From positions 46,270 through 110,269 of the forward strand of contig CAMJHQ010000010.1 of NCBI GenBank assembly GCA_946405625.1: a DNA stretch of 64,000 nucleotides, in the 5' to 3' direction. The stretch's first letter is position 1. Every line of letters begins with the position of its first letter. Below the pieces are notes generated by a model. It did not search any database. It worked only from the letters and a program-made list of their open reading frames with translations, and was not told the origin of the DNA. The stretch is from an uncultured Lachnospiraceae bacterium. Its GTDB lineage: Bacteria > Bacillota > Clostridia > Lachnospirales > Lachnospiraceae. Positions 56,771-63,945 of this stretch are shown here, piece after piece. A program made the translations under genes and the position numbers.

Positions 56771-56820
56771 GGCATTTTCCTTTCAAAAAAACACTATAGT
56801 CAATAAAACACACGGAATAC

Positions 56821-56849
56821 ATAATACAATAAATGAATATCACATTCAA
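56821..56849 (-). promoter_or_regulatory. Promoter of the pot operon
   Basis: Minus strand TTGAAT, 17 bases, TATTAT with an extended TG before the -10; leader about 45 bases. Confidence 0.7.
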
Positions 56850-56851
56850 TA

Positions 56852-56886
56852 AAAAATAAAGCGCCAACAAAAAAATGTTGACGCTT
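56852..56886 (-). terminator. Terminator upstream of the pot promoter
   Basis: Minus strand AAGCGTCAACA / TGTTGGCGCTT (one G-U pair), six-base loop, then TATTTTTTATT. It ends a transcript arriving from the toxin/immunity side or from the structured segment just upstream. Confidence 0.85.
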
Positions 56887-56903
56887 AATAAATCTTGCAA
56901 ATT

Positions 56904-56940
56904 CCGGTCGAACTGCACGACCAGCGGTGCTGTTTTACCG
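56904..56940 (-). other. Structured segment before the terminator (candidate small RNA or leader)
   Basis: Minus strand: CGGTAAAACAGCACCGCTGG then TCGTGCAGTTCGACCGG. GGTCG/CGACC (56906-56910 with 56918-56922) and CGGT/ACCG (56905-56908 with 56937-56940) can pair, as can AGC/GCT. It is more GC-rich than its surroundings and sits 18 bases upstream of a strong terminator with no open frame. It does not match a riboswitch class that I recognise. Confidence 0.4.
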
Positions 56941-57009
56941 AAATATACATAATAAATCTATTACAATTACATTTATACTATATAAATTCAGTTATATTCT
57001 TTAAAATAA

Positions 57010-57336
57010 TCACATATTACATTTTGTGATTTCATTCATGTCCTTTTCATATAACTCGTATTCCATTTTCAGCTCTTGCCTTATTTCCGCCTCAGATATA
57101 GACAGTAATTCTTGTTGAATCAGTTCAACTATCTTTAAGTAATTTCTATTATTTTCCTTAAATATCAATGCTAAGAAAAGATAAATACAGATTTTTTCAA
57201 CTGTACAAAAGCCTTCTCCAAATTGATATTCATCCAATATAGCACATATCATTTCATTATCATCAAATTCCCTTCGCTCAAAAATCTTATAATCATCTAG
57301 AACGTAACCCTTTAATTCTTCGTACATAAATATCAT
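57010..57336 (-). CDS. Small acidic helical protein (possible immunity protein)
   Basis: 108 residues, Glu/Tyr/Ile-rich, starting MIFMYEELKGYVLDDYKIF eight bases after GGAG. The pattern (short, acidic, all-helical, AT-rich coding) and position downstream of polymorphic toxin debris fit a toxin immunity gene; no domain is recognised. Last gene of the cassette. Confidence 0.6.
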   Translation of the reverse strand: MIFMYEELKGYVLDDYKIFERREFDDNEMICAILDEYQFGEGFCTVEKICIYLFLALIFKENNRNYLKIVELIQQELLSISEAEIRQELKMEYELYEKDMNEITKCNM

Positions 57337-57455
57337 ACAAATATCTCCCTCTATTCTACAACAATATCCAACTTAATATTTGGAAACATTCTTCGAAATT
57401 CCATTCATCAAAACAATCTGATAAAAATATTTGTAATAATTGTTGTAGCAGATAC

Positions 57456-57857
57456 TTAAACACCGCCAATTTCTTTATCTAACTCACGCACCAACTCTGT
57501 TATCGAAAATCCATCTTCAACATCCTCATCCCAAAGAGCCCAATAGCGAATAGTATCCTTATGCAGATAATAATCCCTTTTAAGTATACTTTTTATTTTT
57601 GTCCAATAAACCGTATCATCTTTCCCAACAATGGAAAAATAATCATCATATGCTACCATGATTATACGGATCAATGTTGTTTTTTCATTAATACTTAATT
57701 CAGTATTTTTGTAATATTCAATATATTCAGACAACTGCTTATAATCAGCAACTTCGATTTCCCAATCCTGAGTATGCTCATATGCACCTGTCAGATTTAA
57801 TGCCTTTGTTAGTTTTTTTATTGTGATTTCTGTAGGATATAATAATTCATCATTCAT
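57456..57857 (-). CDS. Small acidic helical protein (probable immunity protein)
   Basis: 133 residues: MNDELLYPTEITIKKLTKAL, DWEIEVADYKQLSEYIEYY, YWALWDEDVEDGFSITELV. Acidic and helical. It directly follows the broken toxin tip (104 bases after its expected stop), the classic position of the cognate immunity gene. The family is not identified. AAAGG precedes the ATG. If the toxin is dead the immunity could still protect against sibling toxins. Confidence 0.62.
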   Translation of the reverse strand: MNDELLYPTEITIKKLTKALNLTGAYEHTQDWEIEVADYKQLSEYIEYYKNTELSINEKTTLIRIIMVAYDDYFSIVGKDDTVYWTKIKSILKRDYYLHKDTIRYWALWDEDVEDGFSITELVRELDKEIGGV

Positions 57858-57961
57858 TTGTTCGACCTTTCTGTATCACTATCTATGAATATCTGACAGT
57901 TCAACTCCTAATTCATTCTTCGTTAAAGAAATTTCACCTCCGTGAAATGAATGAAATAGGA

Positions 57962-58505
57962 TTATTGTGTGGGATAAGCATTATTATATGGATAAGCTGT
58001 TTTTTATACTCCCATCTGATTTCATAACAACAATAGCTTTATCAACATCCACTACAGTACCGTCTGGTAAAACAGATCGACCTGCAATATTATCAGGTAA
58101 TACTATATCTAAAATCCCCTCTCGCCCTTTTGCAATTTCTGATAAATAATCTGCAGCTTGTTTATCATCCAACCACTGCCCAATCTGATGTTTCGCATCT
58201 CTAGCTCTATCTTTAAGTTGTTCTACTGTTTTTTCTGTCCATGCTGTAAAAAAGTATGTCCATATGTTTTATTGCTTTTGGGATTCCCCCATTTTAATGC
58301 AGCACCTTCCTCTAAATCTCCAACACCATCAGATGTTCTCATACACATATTATGCACCAGAACTCCTTCGTCCATAACATAATATGTATGCCCGTCCTCC
58401 ACTTCGAGATTTTACACCTTTACAGGATTCTTTGAACGGATTATTTCGATTTCATCTACTTCAGCTGTACTTCCGTCTGCTCTTTGGAGTTTATCTCCGA
58501 CTATT
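57962..58505 (-). pseudogene. Degraded Hint C-terminus plus toxin tip of a polymorphic toxin
   Basis: Read on the minus strand it encodes VGDKLQRADGSTAEVDEIEI, a nonsense TAA at 58412-58414 where a Tyr is expected, then NLEVEDGHTYYVMDEGVLVH and NM (the Hint end, VHN), then a toxin domain KSNKTYGHTFLQHG. A frame change at the A-run 58248-58253 leads to TVEQLKDRARDAKHQIGQWL, DDKQAADYLSEIAKGREGIL and DVDKAIVVMKSDGSIK. A second change at the T-run 58000-58005 restores TAYPYNNAYPTQ. The GHTF..HG / GQW / SDGSIKTAYP layout is a toxin tip type seen in many Firmicute polymorphic toxins. Three lesions make it non-functional as drawn. Confidence 0.8.
58427..58505 (-). repeat. 79-bp direct repeat, copy A (Hint segment)
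   Basis: Matches 59241-59319 at 76 of 79 positions by hand alignment. Encodes VGDKLQRADGSTAEVDEIEI and following residues. Marks the downstream edge of the 735-bp cassette. Confidence 0.88.
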
Positions 58506-59639
58506 TTATACTATAAATTCATTAATCTTCATTACCATACCTAAACCATTAATAACATATCCCTCCTTAAATATTTCATTATTACATATCATATTTCTTA
58601 ACGCCTTATCAGAAGAATAATTTAGTAAGACAATCGTTGGATTATCATATGGGATATCGCTTAATAATTCTTTTATCTCATCTGTTCTATCAACTAAATT
58701 CACAGTAACAAACTGCTTACCGTATTTTACTACATATCTTTTGCCTGTTTTATCAATGTCATATATAGATGTAGCACCGCCAACACTTATCTTTTTATAT
58801 TCTTCATATTTTTTTCCAATAATCAATACTATACTTTTTTCGTCTCTACAAAAATCATAAAAAGATAATTCATAATCCATGCACTTTATAATATACGTCC
58901 AATCATATGTACAAAATATAATATTTTTATATTTTCCTTCATCATCATACTTTTCAGATAAAGAACTATCCAGATTTAATTTATTTGTTGCATAAAAATC
59001 ATCTTCCTTAATCACTGAATACTCTTTTATACCCCTTACATCTAACCTAAATGAGCAGGTATTATAGCCATTATTAAACTCACAGCAGCTTATATCCATC
59101 CTTCCATTAAAAATCAGTTTATTATAAACCTGTTCCATAGAATCCAAAAAGAATGAAGTCCTTGAATTTTTAATATATCCAAAATCCGTTTTAACTTTAT
59201 TATATACTTTTTCCATAGCAGTTCCCTCTATCACAATATGATTCTTTAAACGAATTATTTCGATTTTATCTACTTCAGCTGTACTTCCGTCTGCTCTTTG
59301 GAGTTTATCTCCGACTATTAATTTGTCTACTCTTTCAAAACCATAACCATTTACATAGAACGGATGATTTTCAGTCGCAACAACCTCTTCTCCGTTTACA
59401 GTAAGCTTTGTAAGACTAAATGCATCATGAATATACAGTCTTCTAACCTTCTTATATCCTGTTTCACCTGTAATAGTATCATATGAATAAACCATATCAC
59501 CAACAGATATCTCTTCTATCGGTTTACTTCCTTTATTTGTTTTGATAAGTGTACCGGCAACAAAACATCCGGCTTTTCCATACTCATTATCAGCTATACA
59601 ACTTAAAACAGCGGTAAACGACATGTTTACCGCTGTCAT
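58506..59639 (-). CDS. Hint-domain fragment fused in frame to a 236-codon unknown
   Basis: 377 codons. Residues about 25-130 are the N-terminal two thirds of a polymorphic-toxin Hint (intein-like) domain: GCFVAGTLIKTNKGSKPIEE with the catalytic Cys, ATENHPFYV with the TXXH-type His, GDKLQRADGSTAEV. The Hint end (VHN) is missing. The frame then runs through a 24-base junction into a separate-looking protein (MEKVYNKVKTDFGYIKN to MKINEFIV, 236 residues), which has its own start and ribosome site at 59214-59228. The first codons lie in the terminator of the upstream flavoprotein gene, so the Hint part has lost its true 5' end. The 236-residue part may be an orphan immunity protein. Confidence 0.7.
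   Translation of the reverse strand: MTAVNMSFTAVLSCIADNEYGKAGCFVAGTLIKTNKGSKPIEEISVGDMVYSYDTITGETGYKKVRRLYIHDAFSLTKLTVNGEEVVATENHPFYVNGYGFERVDKLIVGDKLQRADGSTAEVDKIEIIRLKNHIVIEGTAMEKVYNKVKTDFGYIKNSRTSFFLDSMEQVYNKLIFNGRMDISCCEFNNGYNTCSFRLDVRGIKEYSVIKEDDFYATNKLNLDSSLSEKYDDEGKYKNIIFCTYDWTYIIKCMDYELSFYDFCRDEKSIVLIIGKKYEEYKKISVGGATSIYDIDKTGKRYVVKYGKQFVTVNLVDRTDEIKELLSDIPYDNPTIVLLNYSSDKALRNMICNNEIFKEGYVINGLGMVMKINEFIV
59214..59228 (-). promoter_or_regulatory. Internal ribosome site and start of the 236-residue protein
   Basis: GAGGG (59224-59228) then AACTGCT and ATG at 59216, opening MEKVYNKVK. It shows that the C-terminal part of the fused frame was an independent gene. Confidence 0.65.
59241..59319 (-). 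repeat. 79-bp direct repeat, copy B (Hint segment)
   Basis: Second copy of the Hint segment at 58427-58505, three mismatches. Together the copies bracket 735 bases that hold exactly the 236-codon gene and its ribosome site. Confidence 0.88.
59601..59636 (-). terminator. Terminator of the flavoprotein gene
   Basis: 12-bp perfect stem ACAGCGGTAAAC / GTTTACCGCTGT with a five-base loop and TTTTAAGT on the 3' side, starting eight bases after the flavoprotein stop codon. The Hint-fragment frame opens inside it. Confidence 0.88.
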
Positions 59640-59643
59640 AGGT

Positions 59644-61281
59644 TTAATCTGTCAGTGCCCCCAGTGCATGTCTCGCAGCTATCATTCCGAAGGTATAACA
59701 TCTTCCGAGTGAAAGGCCTGTCTGATGGAAAGGATAATCAGCTCCGCCGTAGAACTGACCACCTAGATTTCCTACACAATAAAGACCTTCGATTGGCTTT
59801 CCGCTATTATCAAGAGCCTGTCCGTATTCGTTTGTAAGTACTCCTGAAACCTCAGCGGATACACGTATATGCTTTCTTGCTCCCCAGAAAGGAGCCTTTA
59901 CAATCTTATTCATATACTTTGCCGGCTTACCGAAATCCTTATCACATCCAGCTTCGCAAAGCTCATTATATCTATCGATTGATTCCTTCATCTTTTCAAA
60001 TGGAATATCAAGCTCCTTGGCAAGTTCTTCAAGAGTATCACATCTATGAAGATCTATAAGGTTCTTGAAGACTCCCTTCGGATCTTCAACGGCACCGGGA
60101 ATAAACTTCTCCATAACCTGAGGCGGAACAGGTCCGTCTACATATGCATCCTTCGGCAGTGACATATAATCATTGTCATATATCATACAGTACCAGCCTT
60201 TTGATCCGTCCTGATGATCCGGATCAAGCATAGAACCTTTATATGCAGGCTGATCTCGGAGTATATTTCCCATATATACAAAGCCTGTATATTCATTTGT
60301 GAATCTCTCACCGTTCATATTGAGATACAGGAACGGCTCTTCAAACATAAGCGCTGAATCAAAGTCGTGCATCATCTTTGTATGTCCCAGAGGTTCCATT
60401 TCCGCACCTGCACTTATTGCAAGCAGATGTCCGTCTCCTGTCTTACCTCTCTGTTTTTTATCAAAATCAGAAATATCAGGACAATACTTATCTACCATTG
60501 CAGGATTATTTGTATAATCTCCCGTAGCAAGGATTACGGCTTTAGCAGCATTAAATCTTATATATTTTCCTTCGCTGTTCTTTCCGATAACCCCTGTCAC
60601 CCTGCCGCCATCTTTAATAATCTTTACAGCAGGTGTCGAGAAGAAACACTCAAGATTCGAATGAGTCTCACTTATATTTTTCACTATATTCTTCAGTGCA
60701 TGTCCGGTATTATATGGCTTCGGTCCGATCCACGGAGCCCAGAAATAACAATGATCGTCACCATAATCATATGTATTTGTTCTGTCCTTCCATACTCCGG
60801 TAAAATCTCCGCTTGTGCTTCTGAAGGCTGAAAGCTTATCTCCGTCGTTCAAAAGCGCTGCAGGATTTGCATTATCATCTACCTTGCTGCCGTCACCGTA
60901 CTCAGTCTCCGTTGTAAAGCCCGCACGGTTAAAAAGCCACATCATAGCTTCTTCGGAGTATTTAGCATAAGCTCGAAGCTGTTTTGTGTCGGCTCTCCAG
61001 TTGCAGAGACTGTTTGTGTGATGTATCCACTTTTCGATTCCGGCTTCTGTAGACCTGGATCTTATGATAGCAGATCCGCAGTTACCCTGTGATACAACAC
61101 TTACCTCCTTCTGAAGTAGTGCTACTCTCGCGCCGAGCTCAGCTGCCCATCCTGCAGCAGGAACACCTGCCGCACCTGCACCTACGACAACAATGTCATA
61201 CTCCAATGTTTCTGCAGGAGTGATCTCTCCCACTTCACAGCTTGAAAAGGATAATTCCTCTTCGGTAACAATAGTTTTCAT
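59644..61281 (-). CDS. FAD-dependent oxidoreductase, fumarate reductase flavoprotein family
   Basis: 545 residues, cytoplasmic, no signal peptide and no FMN-binding N-terminal domain. FAD-binding YDIVVVGAGAAGVPAAGWAA near 30-48, AVILATGDYTNNPAMV in the middle, C-terminal GLYCVGNLGGQFYGGADYPF and HQTGLSLGRCYTFGMIAARH. The fold is that of soluble fumarate reductase, 3-ketosteroid dehydrogenase and urocanate reductase flavoproteins; clostridial relatives reduce various enoates or steroids. The substrate cannot be assigned. Single gene with terminator; start preceded by GGGGGA. Confidence 0.88.
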   Translation of the reverse strand: MKTIVTEEELSFSSCEVGEITPAETLEYDIVVVGAGAAGVPAAGWAAELGARVALLQKEVSVVSQGNCGSAIIRSRSTEAGIEKWIHHTNSLCNWRADTKQLRAYAKYSEEAMMWLFNRAGFTTETEYGDGSKVDDNANPAALLNDGDKLSAFRSTSGDFTGVWKDRTNTYDYGDDHCYFWAPWIGPKPYNTGHALKNIVKNISETHSNLECFFSTPAVKIIKDGGRVTGVIGKNSEGKYIRFNAAKAVILATGDYTNNPAMVDKYCPDISDFDKKQRGKTGDGHLLAISAGAEMEPLGHTKMMHDFDSALMFEEPFLYLNMNGERFTNEYTGFVYMGNILRDQPAYKGSMLDPDHQDGSKGWYCMIYDNDYMSLPKDAYVDGPVPPQVMEKFIPGAVEDPKGVFKNLIDLHRCDTLEELAKELDIPFEKMKESIDRYNELCEAGCDKDFGKPAKYMNKIVKAPFWGARKHIRVSAEVSGVLTNEYGQALDNSGKPIEGLYCVGNLGGQFYGGADYPFHQTGLSLGRCYTFGMIAARHALGALTD

Positions 61282-61422
61282 TTTCTATATCCCCCTATAT
61301 TTTTATCACAAAGTAATTGGCTCAGTATATTTGCATCTGAGCAATTGCCTGCGATTTATTACAACTTCAAAACCTCACACAAATTAAATCACAAACTTGC
61401 AGCTAAAATATCTATCCGTCAA

Positions 61423-62565
61423 TCAATATTCATCAAGAAAGTTATGACGGACTCCATCCTTCTTATATTCAATAACCGTATCCAGATTTACATTTTCGAC
61501 ACTTCTGAATATGTTCGATTCAACATATGGATTTGTTTTTTTCAGTTCAGCAATTAGCTTCTTGGTCTCAAGACGCTTGGACGAAGTCGTGCCATCCTCA
61601 TGACAGGTCGTACATGTATCTGTAAAATGGCATGCACACTGCAGAAAATGTAACTCATTATAATCACGCCATGCACATATATCGCTTTCCCTTACAAGAT
61701 AAAGAGGTCTTATAAGCTCCATTCCTTCAAAGTTCGTACTGTGCAGCTTTGGCATCATGGTCTGTACCTGCGCTCCGTGAAGCATACCCATAAGAATAGT
61801 CTCGATAACATCGTCATAATGATGACCGAGCGCTATTTTGTTGCATCCGAGTTCTTTTGCCTTACTGTATAAATATCCTCGTCTCATTCTTGCACAGAGA
61901 TAACAAGGACTTTTCTCGATGGTATCTACTGTATCAAAGATCGTACTTTCAAATATCGTGATCGGTATTCCCAAAGCCTCTGCATTGCTTTCTATAAGAG
62001 CCCTGTTTTCTTTATTATATCCGGGATCCATAACAAGAAATGTAAGTTCAAAATTCATCTGCCTGTGACGCTGTATTTCCTGAAAAAGCTTAGCCATAAG
62101 CATTGAATCTTTACCACCGGATATGCATACTGCAATATGGTCTCCTTCTTCGATAAGCTTATAATTCTTGCAGGCTTTGGCAAATTGCGAAAATAGCTGT
62201 TTATGAAACTTCTTTTGAATACTCTTTTCAGCTTTTTCTCTTTTTTCCTCTTTGTCTGTATCACTTGATATACCAGCCCTGATATATCCCACATAACCTT
62301 CGGAAAGACTGTAACAGTCCCTGCCTTCGAGATATTCCGCCGTATCATCTATTTCCAGCGACATACGTCCTACTTCGCAGTAGAATACCAGCTTCTTATC
62401 CCTCGGGATTGCTTCAATATCACTACTGTTTTCCAGATTCTCAACATATATATTTAAAGCACCCGGAATCATCCCATACAAAGTCAGTCCCTCATCCCTG
62501 ATATCTATCAGCTGATAAGAATCCTTAGGTAATGATTTCAGTTCCTCATATGTAATCTCTCTCAT
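61423..62565 (-). CDS. Rhodanese domain fused to TtcA-like PP-loop tRNA thiolation protein
   Basis: 380 residues. About 1-90 is a rhodanese-like domain (YQLIDIRDEGLTLYGMIPGA and active-site loop FYCEVGRMS with Cys). About 110-380 is TtcA-like: PP-loop VCISGGKDSMLMAKL, CYLCARMRRGYLYSKA with the CXXC of the Fe-S cluster, GHHYDDVIETILMGML and a Cys/His-rich segment CACHFTDTCTTCHED. TtcA makes 2-thiocytidine at position 32 of tRNA using an Fe-S cluster. The fused rhodanese could deliver persulfide sulfur directly. The extra C-terminal cysteines are unusual for TtcA and resemble a zinc or second Fe-S site. Confidence 0.87.
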   Translation of the reverse strand: MREITYEELKSLPKDSYQLIDIRDEGLTLYGMIPGALNIYVENLENSSDIEAIPRDKKLVFYCEVGRMSLEIDDTAEYLEGRDCYSLSEGYVGYIRAGISSDTDKEEKREKAEKSIQKKFHKQLFSQFAKACKNYKLIEEGDHIAVCISGGKDSMLMAKLFQEIQRHRQMNFELTFLVMDPGYNKENRALIESNAEALGIPITIFESTIFDTVDTIEKSPCYLCARMRRGYLYSKAKELGCNKIALGHHYDDVIETILMGMLHGAQVQTMMPKLHSTNFEGMELIRPLYLVRESDICAWRDYNELHFLQCACHFTDTCTTCHEDGTTSSKRLETKKLIAELKKTNPYVESNIFRSVENVNLDTVIEYKKDGVRHNFLDEY

Positions 62566-62644
62566 TTAAAATCCCTTATCTAACAAAAACAAAATAATTA
62601 TAAATTCAAATTAAAAGCTTTTCAGCCACCGAAAAAATATTATA

Positions 62645-62692
62645 CCAAAAAATAACAGGTTGTACATCATAGTCTGATGACAACCTGCTATT
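62645..62692. terminator. Terminator of the DUF3592-like gene
   Basis: Stem AATAACAGGTTGT / ACAACCTGCTATT (62651-62663 with 62680-62692, one wobble) with an inner CATCA/TGATG pairing; minus-strand tail TATTTTTTGG, with T-runs on both sides. Confidence 0.85.
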
Positions 62693-62734
62693 TTTTAATA
62701 CTATTCAGTTAGAATTTCAAAATAATATCCGATT

Positions 62735-63178
62735 CTAAGATCTTTCGGCATGCAACTTGAAGAAAGCAACGATCATCATCAGTCCAAAGAACAGTGATAG
62801 TGCACCAATCAAATGAGATATATGATACGGCGCATATCCGGCATATCCATCTTCCGGATTACCCGGATTATAATGTACCGTAATCTCTTCATTCGGTCGA
62901 TGATCTACAGAATCAATACCCATTACAGAATAAGTTCTTCCGTTAACCTCATAATGTGCACCGACTCTTTTTTCCATGAGTCCCGAATTTCTTCCCGAAT
63001 AAGGATACGTATATACAAGTCCGGTTGTAGTTTCAGTACAATCAGATTTAAGTCTGTTTGCCTTTATTAACCCTCCGATATAGAAATATCCCATAATTAT
63101 GAGAAATGCGAGCCCTCCGATAAGAAGAAAACCTCTGAAACCCTTTGTGTTAGAAAACTTAATCTCTTTGTTATTCAT
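62735..63178 (-). CDS. DUF3592-like membrane protein
   Basis: 147 residues from ATG 63178 (MNNKEIKFSNTKGFRGF; GGTGGGG upstream). Helices about 18-38 and 118-138 flank an extracellular beta domain with TTTGLVYTYPYSG, HYEVNGRTYSV and VHYNPGNPEDGYAGY. This last segment is the DUF3592 hallmark. Role unknown. It ends at the terminator 62645-62692 and has no obvious partner. Confidence 0.8.
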   Translation of the reverse strand: MNNKEIKFSNTKGFRGFLLIGGLAFLIIMGYFYIGGLIKANRLKSDCTETTTGLVYTYPYSGRNSGLMEKRVGAHYEVNGRTYSVMGIDSVDHRPNEEITVHYNPGNPEDGYAGYAPYHISHLIGALSLFFGLMMIVAFFKLHAERS

Positions 63179-63362
63179 TTCAATCCCCACCTTTAACTTT
63201 ATATAAATACTTAACATAGTCAATCAATATAATTATTTATAGACTAAACCCTGCAAATGTATATTACCTTATTAACGTTTTGATAATAAATAATTGTCGT
63301 AATAAGTATTTAATATGTCGTGAGTGGAAATAATCTGTAATCAATAATATTAAAATTACAGA

Positions 63363-63698
63363 TTAATAATCTGAAACAAACCGAACATCTCCGTTTTCAT
63401 CAAAATATACATGTTCACCCTTTTCATTATAATAAATTTCTCCATCAAGAACCCTCTGATAATCATCATGATAGTTTTCTTTTGAATCGCCCCAGATTTT
63501 AAATCTATTTCCGTCTTTATCGGTAATCACATCCCTGTACAAATACCCTTCGTAATTAGGAAGTCCTCCACTTCCTACACGTTTTCTATATTCCTGCCAA
63601 ACTTCAACTTTGAAGGTTTCATTAGGATACTTTTCTTTAAGGTATTCCTCATAAGCAGATTTTCTTTTATACAAAAATACGAAAAATAAAAAGGTCAT
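63363..63698 (-). CDS. Small charged protein, possibly 5'-truncated
   Basis: 111 codons. Its only ATG is inside the tRNA-operon terminator hairpin, with no ribosome site. A hydrophobic FLFFVFLYKR start, then a charged domain with KYPNETFKVEVWQEYRKR, YLYRDVITDKDGNRFKIWGD and GEIYYNEKGEHVYFDENGDV. It may be the 3' remnant of a longer gene cut by the tRNA operon end, or a gene with an unusual start such as TTG. No family recognised. Confidence 0.45.
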   Translation of the reverse strand: MTFLFFVFLYKRKSAYEEYLKEKYPNETFKVEVWQEYRKRVGSGGLPNYEGYLYRDVITDKDGNRFKIWGDSKENYHDDYQRVLDGEIYYNEKGEHVYFDENGDVRFVSDY

Positions 63699-63717
63699 CT
63701 ACGATAAGATGACCTTT
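63682..63717 (-). terminator. Terminator of the tRNA operon
   Basis: 11-bp stem AAAGGTCATCT / AGATGACCTTT, six-base loop, then TTATTTTTCG on the minus strand, ten bases after tRNA-Leu. Confidence 0.92.
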
Positions 63718-63726
63718 AAAATGCAG

Positions 63727-63808
63727 TGCGGATAACAGGAGTTGAACCTGCACGGGGGTTCCCACCAGAACCTAAATCTGGCGCGTCTGCCAATTCCGCC
63801 ATATCCGC
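63727..63808 (-). tRNA. tRNA-Leu (anticodon UAG)
   Basis: Minus strand begins GCGGATATGGCGGAATTGGC; anticodon arm CCAGA-TTTAGGT-TCTGG gives UAG; long variable arm GGGAACCCCC; T arm AGGTTCAACTCCT; acceptor end TATCCGC plus A. The type II variable arm confirms Leu. The CCA tail is not encoded. Confidence 0.95.
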
Positions 63809-63829
63809 ATATATCCTTATATAGCAATC

Positions 63830-63851
63830 GAGTAGGGTAAATACCCTACTC
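63830..63851. repeat. Hairpin in the tRNA-Lys/tRNA-Leu spacer
   Basis: GAGTAGGGTA / TACCCTACTC, a perfect 10-bp inverted repeat separated by two bases. No T-run, so a processing site or spacer structure rather than a terminator. Confidence 0.6.
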
Positions 63852-63868
63852 AAACCATTCATTATTAG

Positions 63869-63941
63869 TGTGCCACGGGGGAATCGAACCCCCGACAACT
63901 TGATTAAAAGTCAAGTGCTCTACCGACTGAGCTAGTGGCAC
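63869..63941 (-). tRNA. tRNA-Lys (anticodon UUU)
   Basis: Minus strand GTGCCACTAGCTCAGTCGGT at the 5' end; anticodon arm ACTTGACTTTTAATCAAGT gives UUU; T arm GGGGGTTCGATTCCCCC; acceptor GTGGCAC plus A. 73 bases; CCA not encoded. Confidence 0.97.
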
Positions 63942-63945
63942 ATAT

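Noticed and set aside
57340..57455. 35-codon GTG frame overlapping the end of the 133-residue gene
   Set aside because: No ribosome site; could be a peptide remnant but cannot be supported.
57858..57961. Short frame containing ISLTKNELGVELSDIHR between toxin tip and immunity gene
   Set aside because: No ribosome site or start codon; probably a by-product of the decayed region.
59601..59639. Treating the first codons of the Hint frame as its native N-terminus
   Set aside because: They are encoded by the flavoprotein terminator hairpin; polymorphic toxin Hint domains normally follow long N-terminal regions, so this start is accidental.
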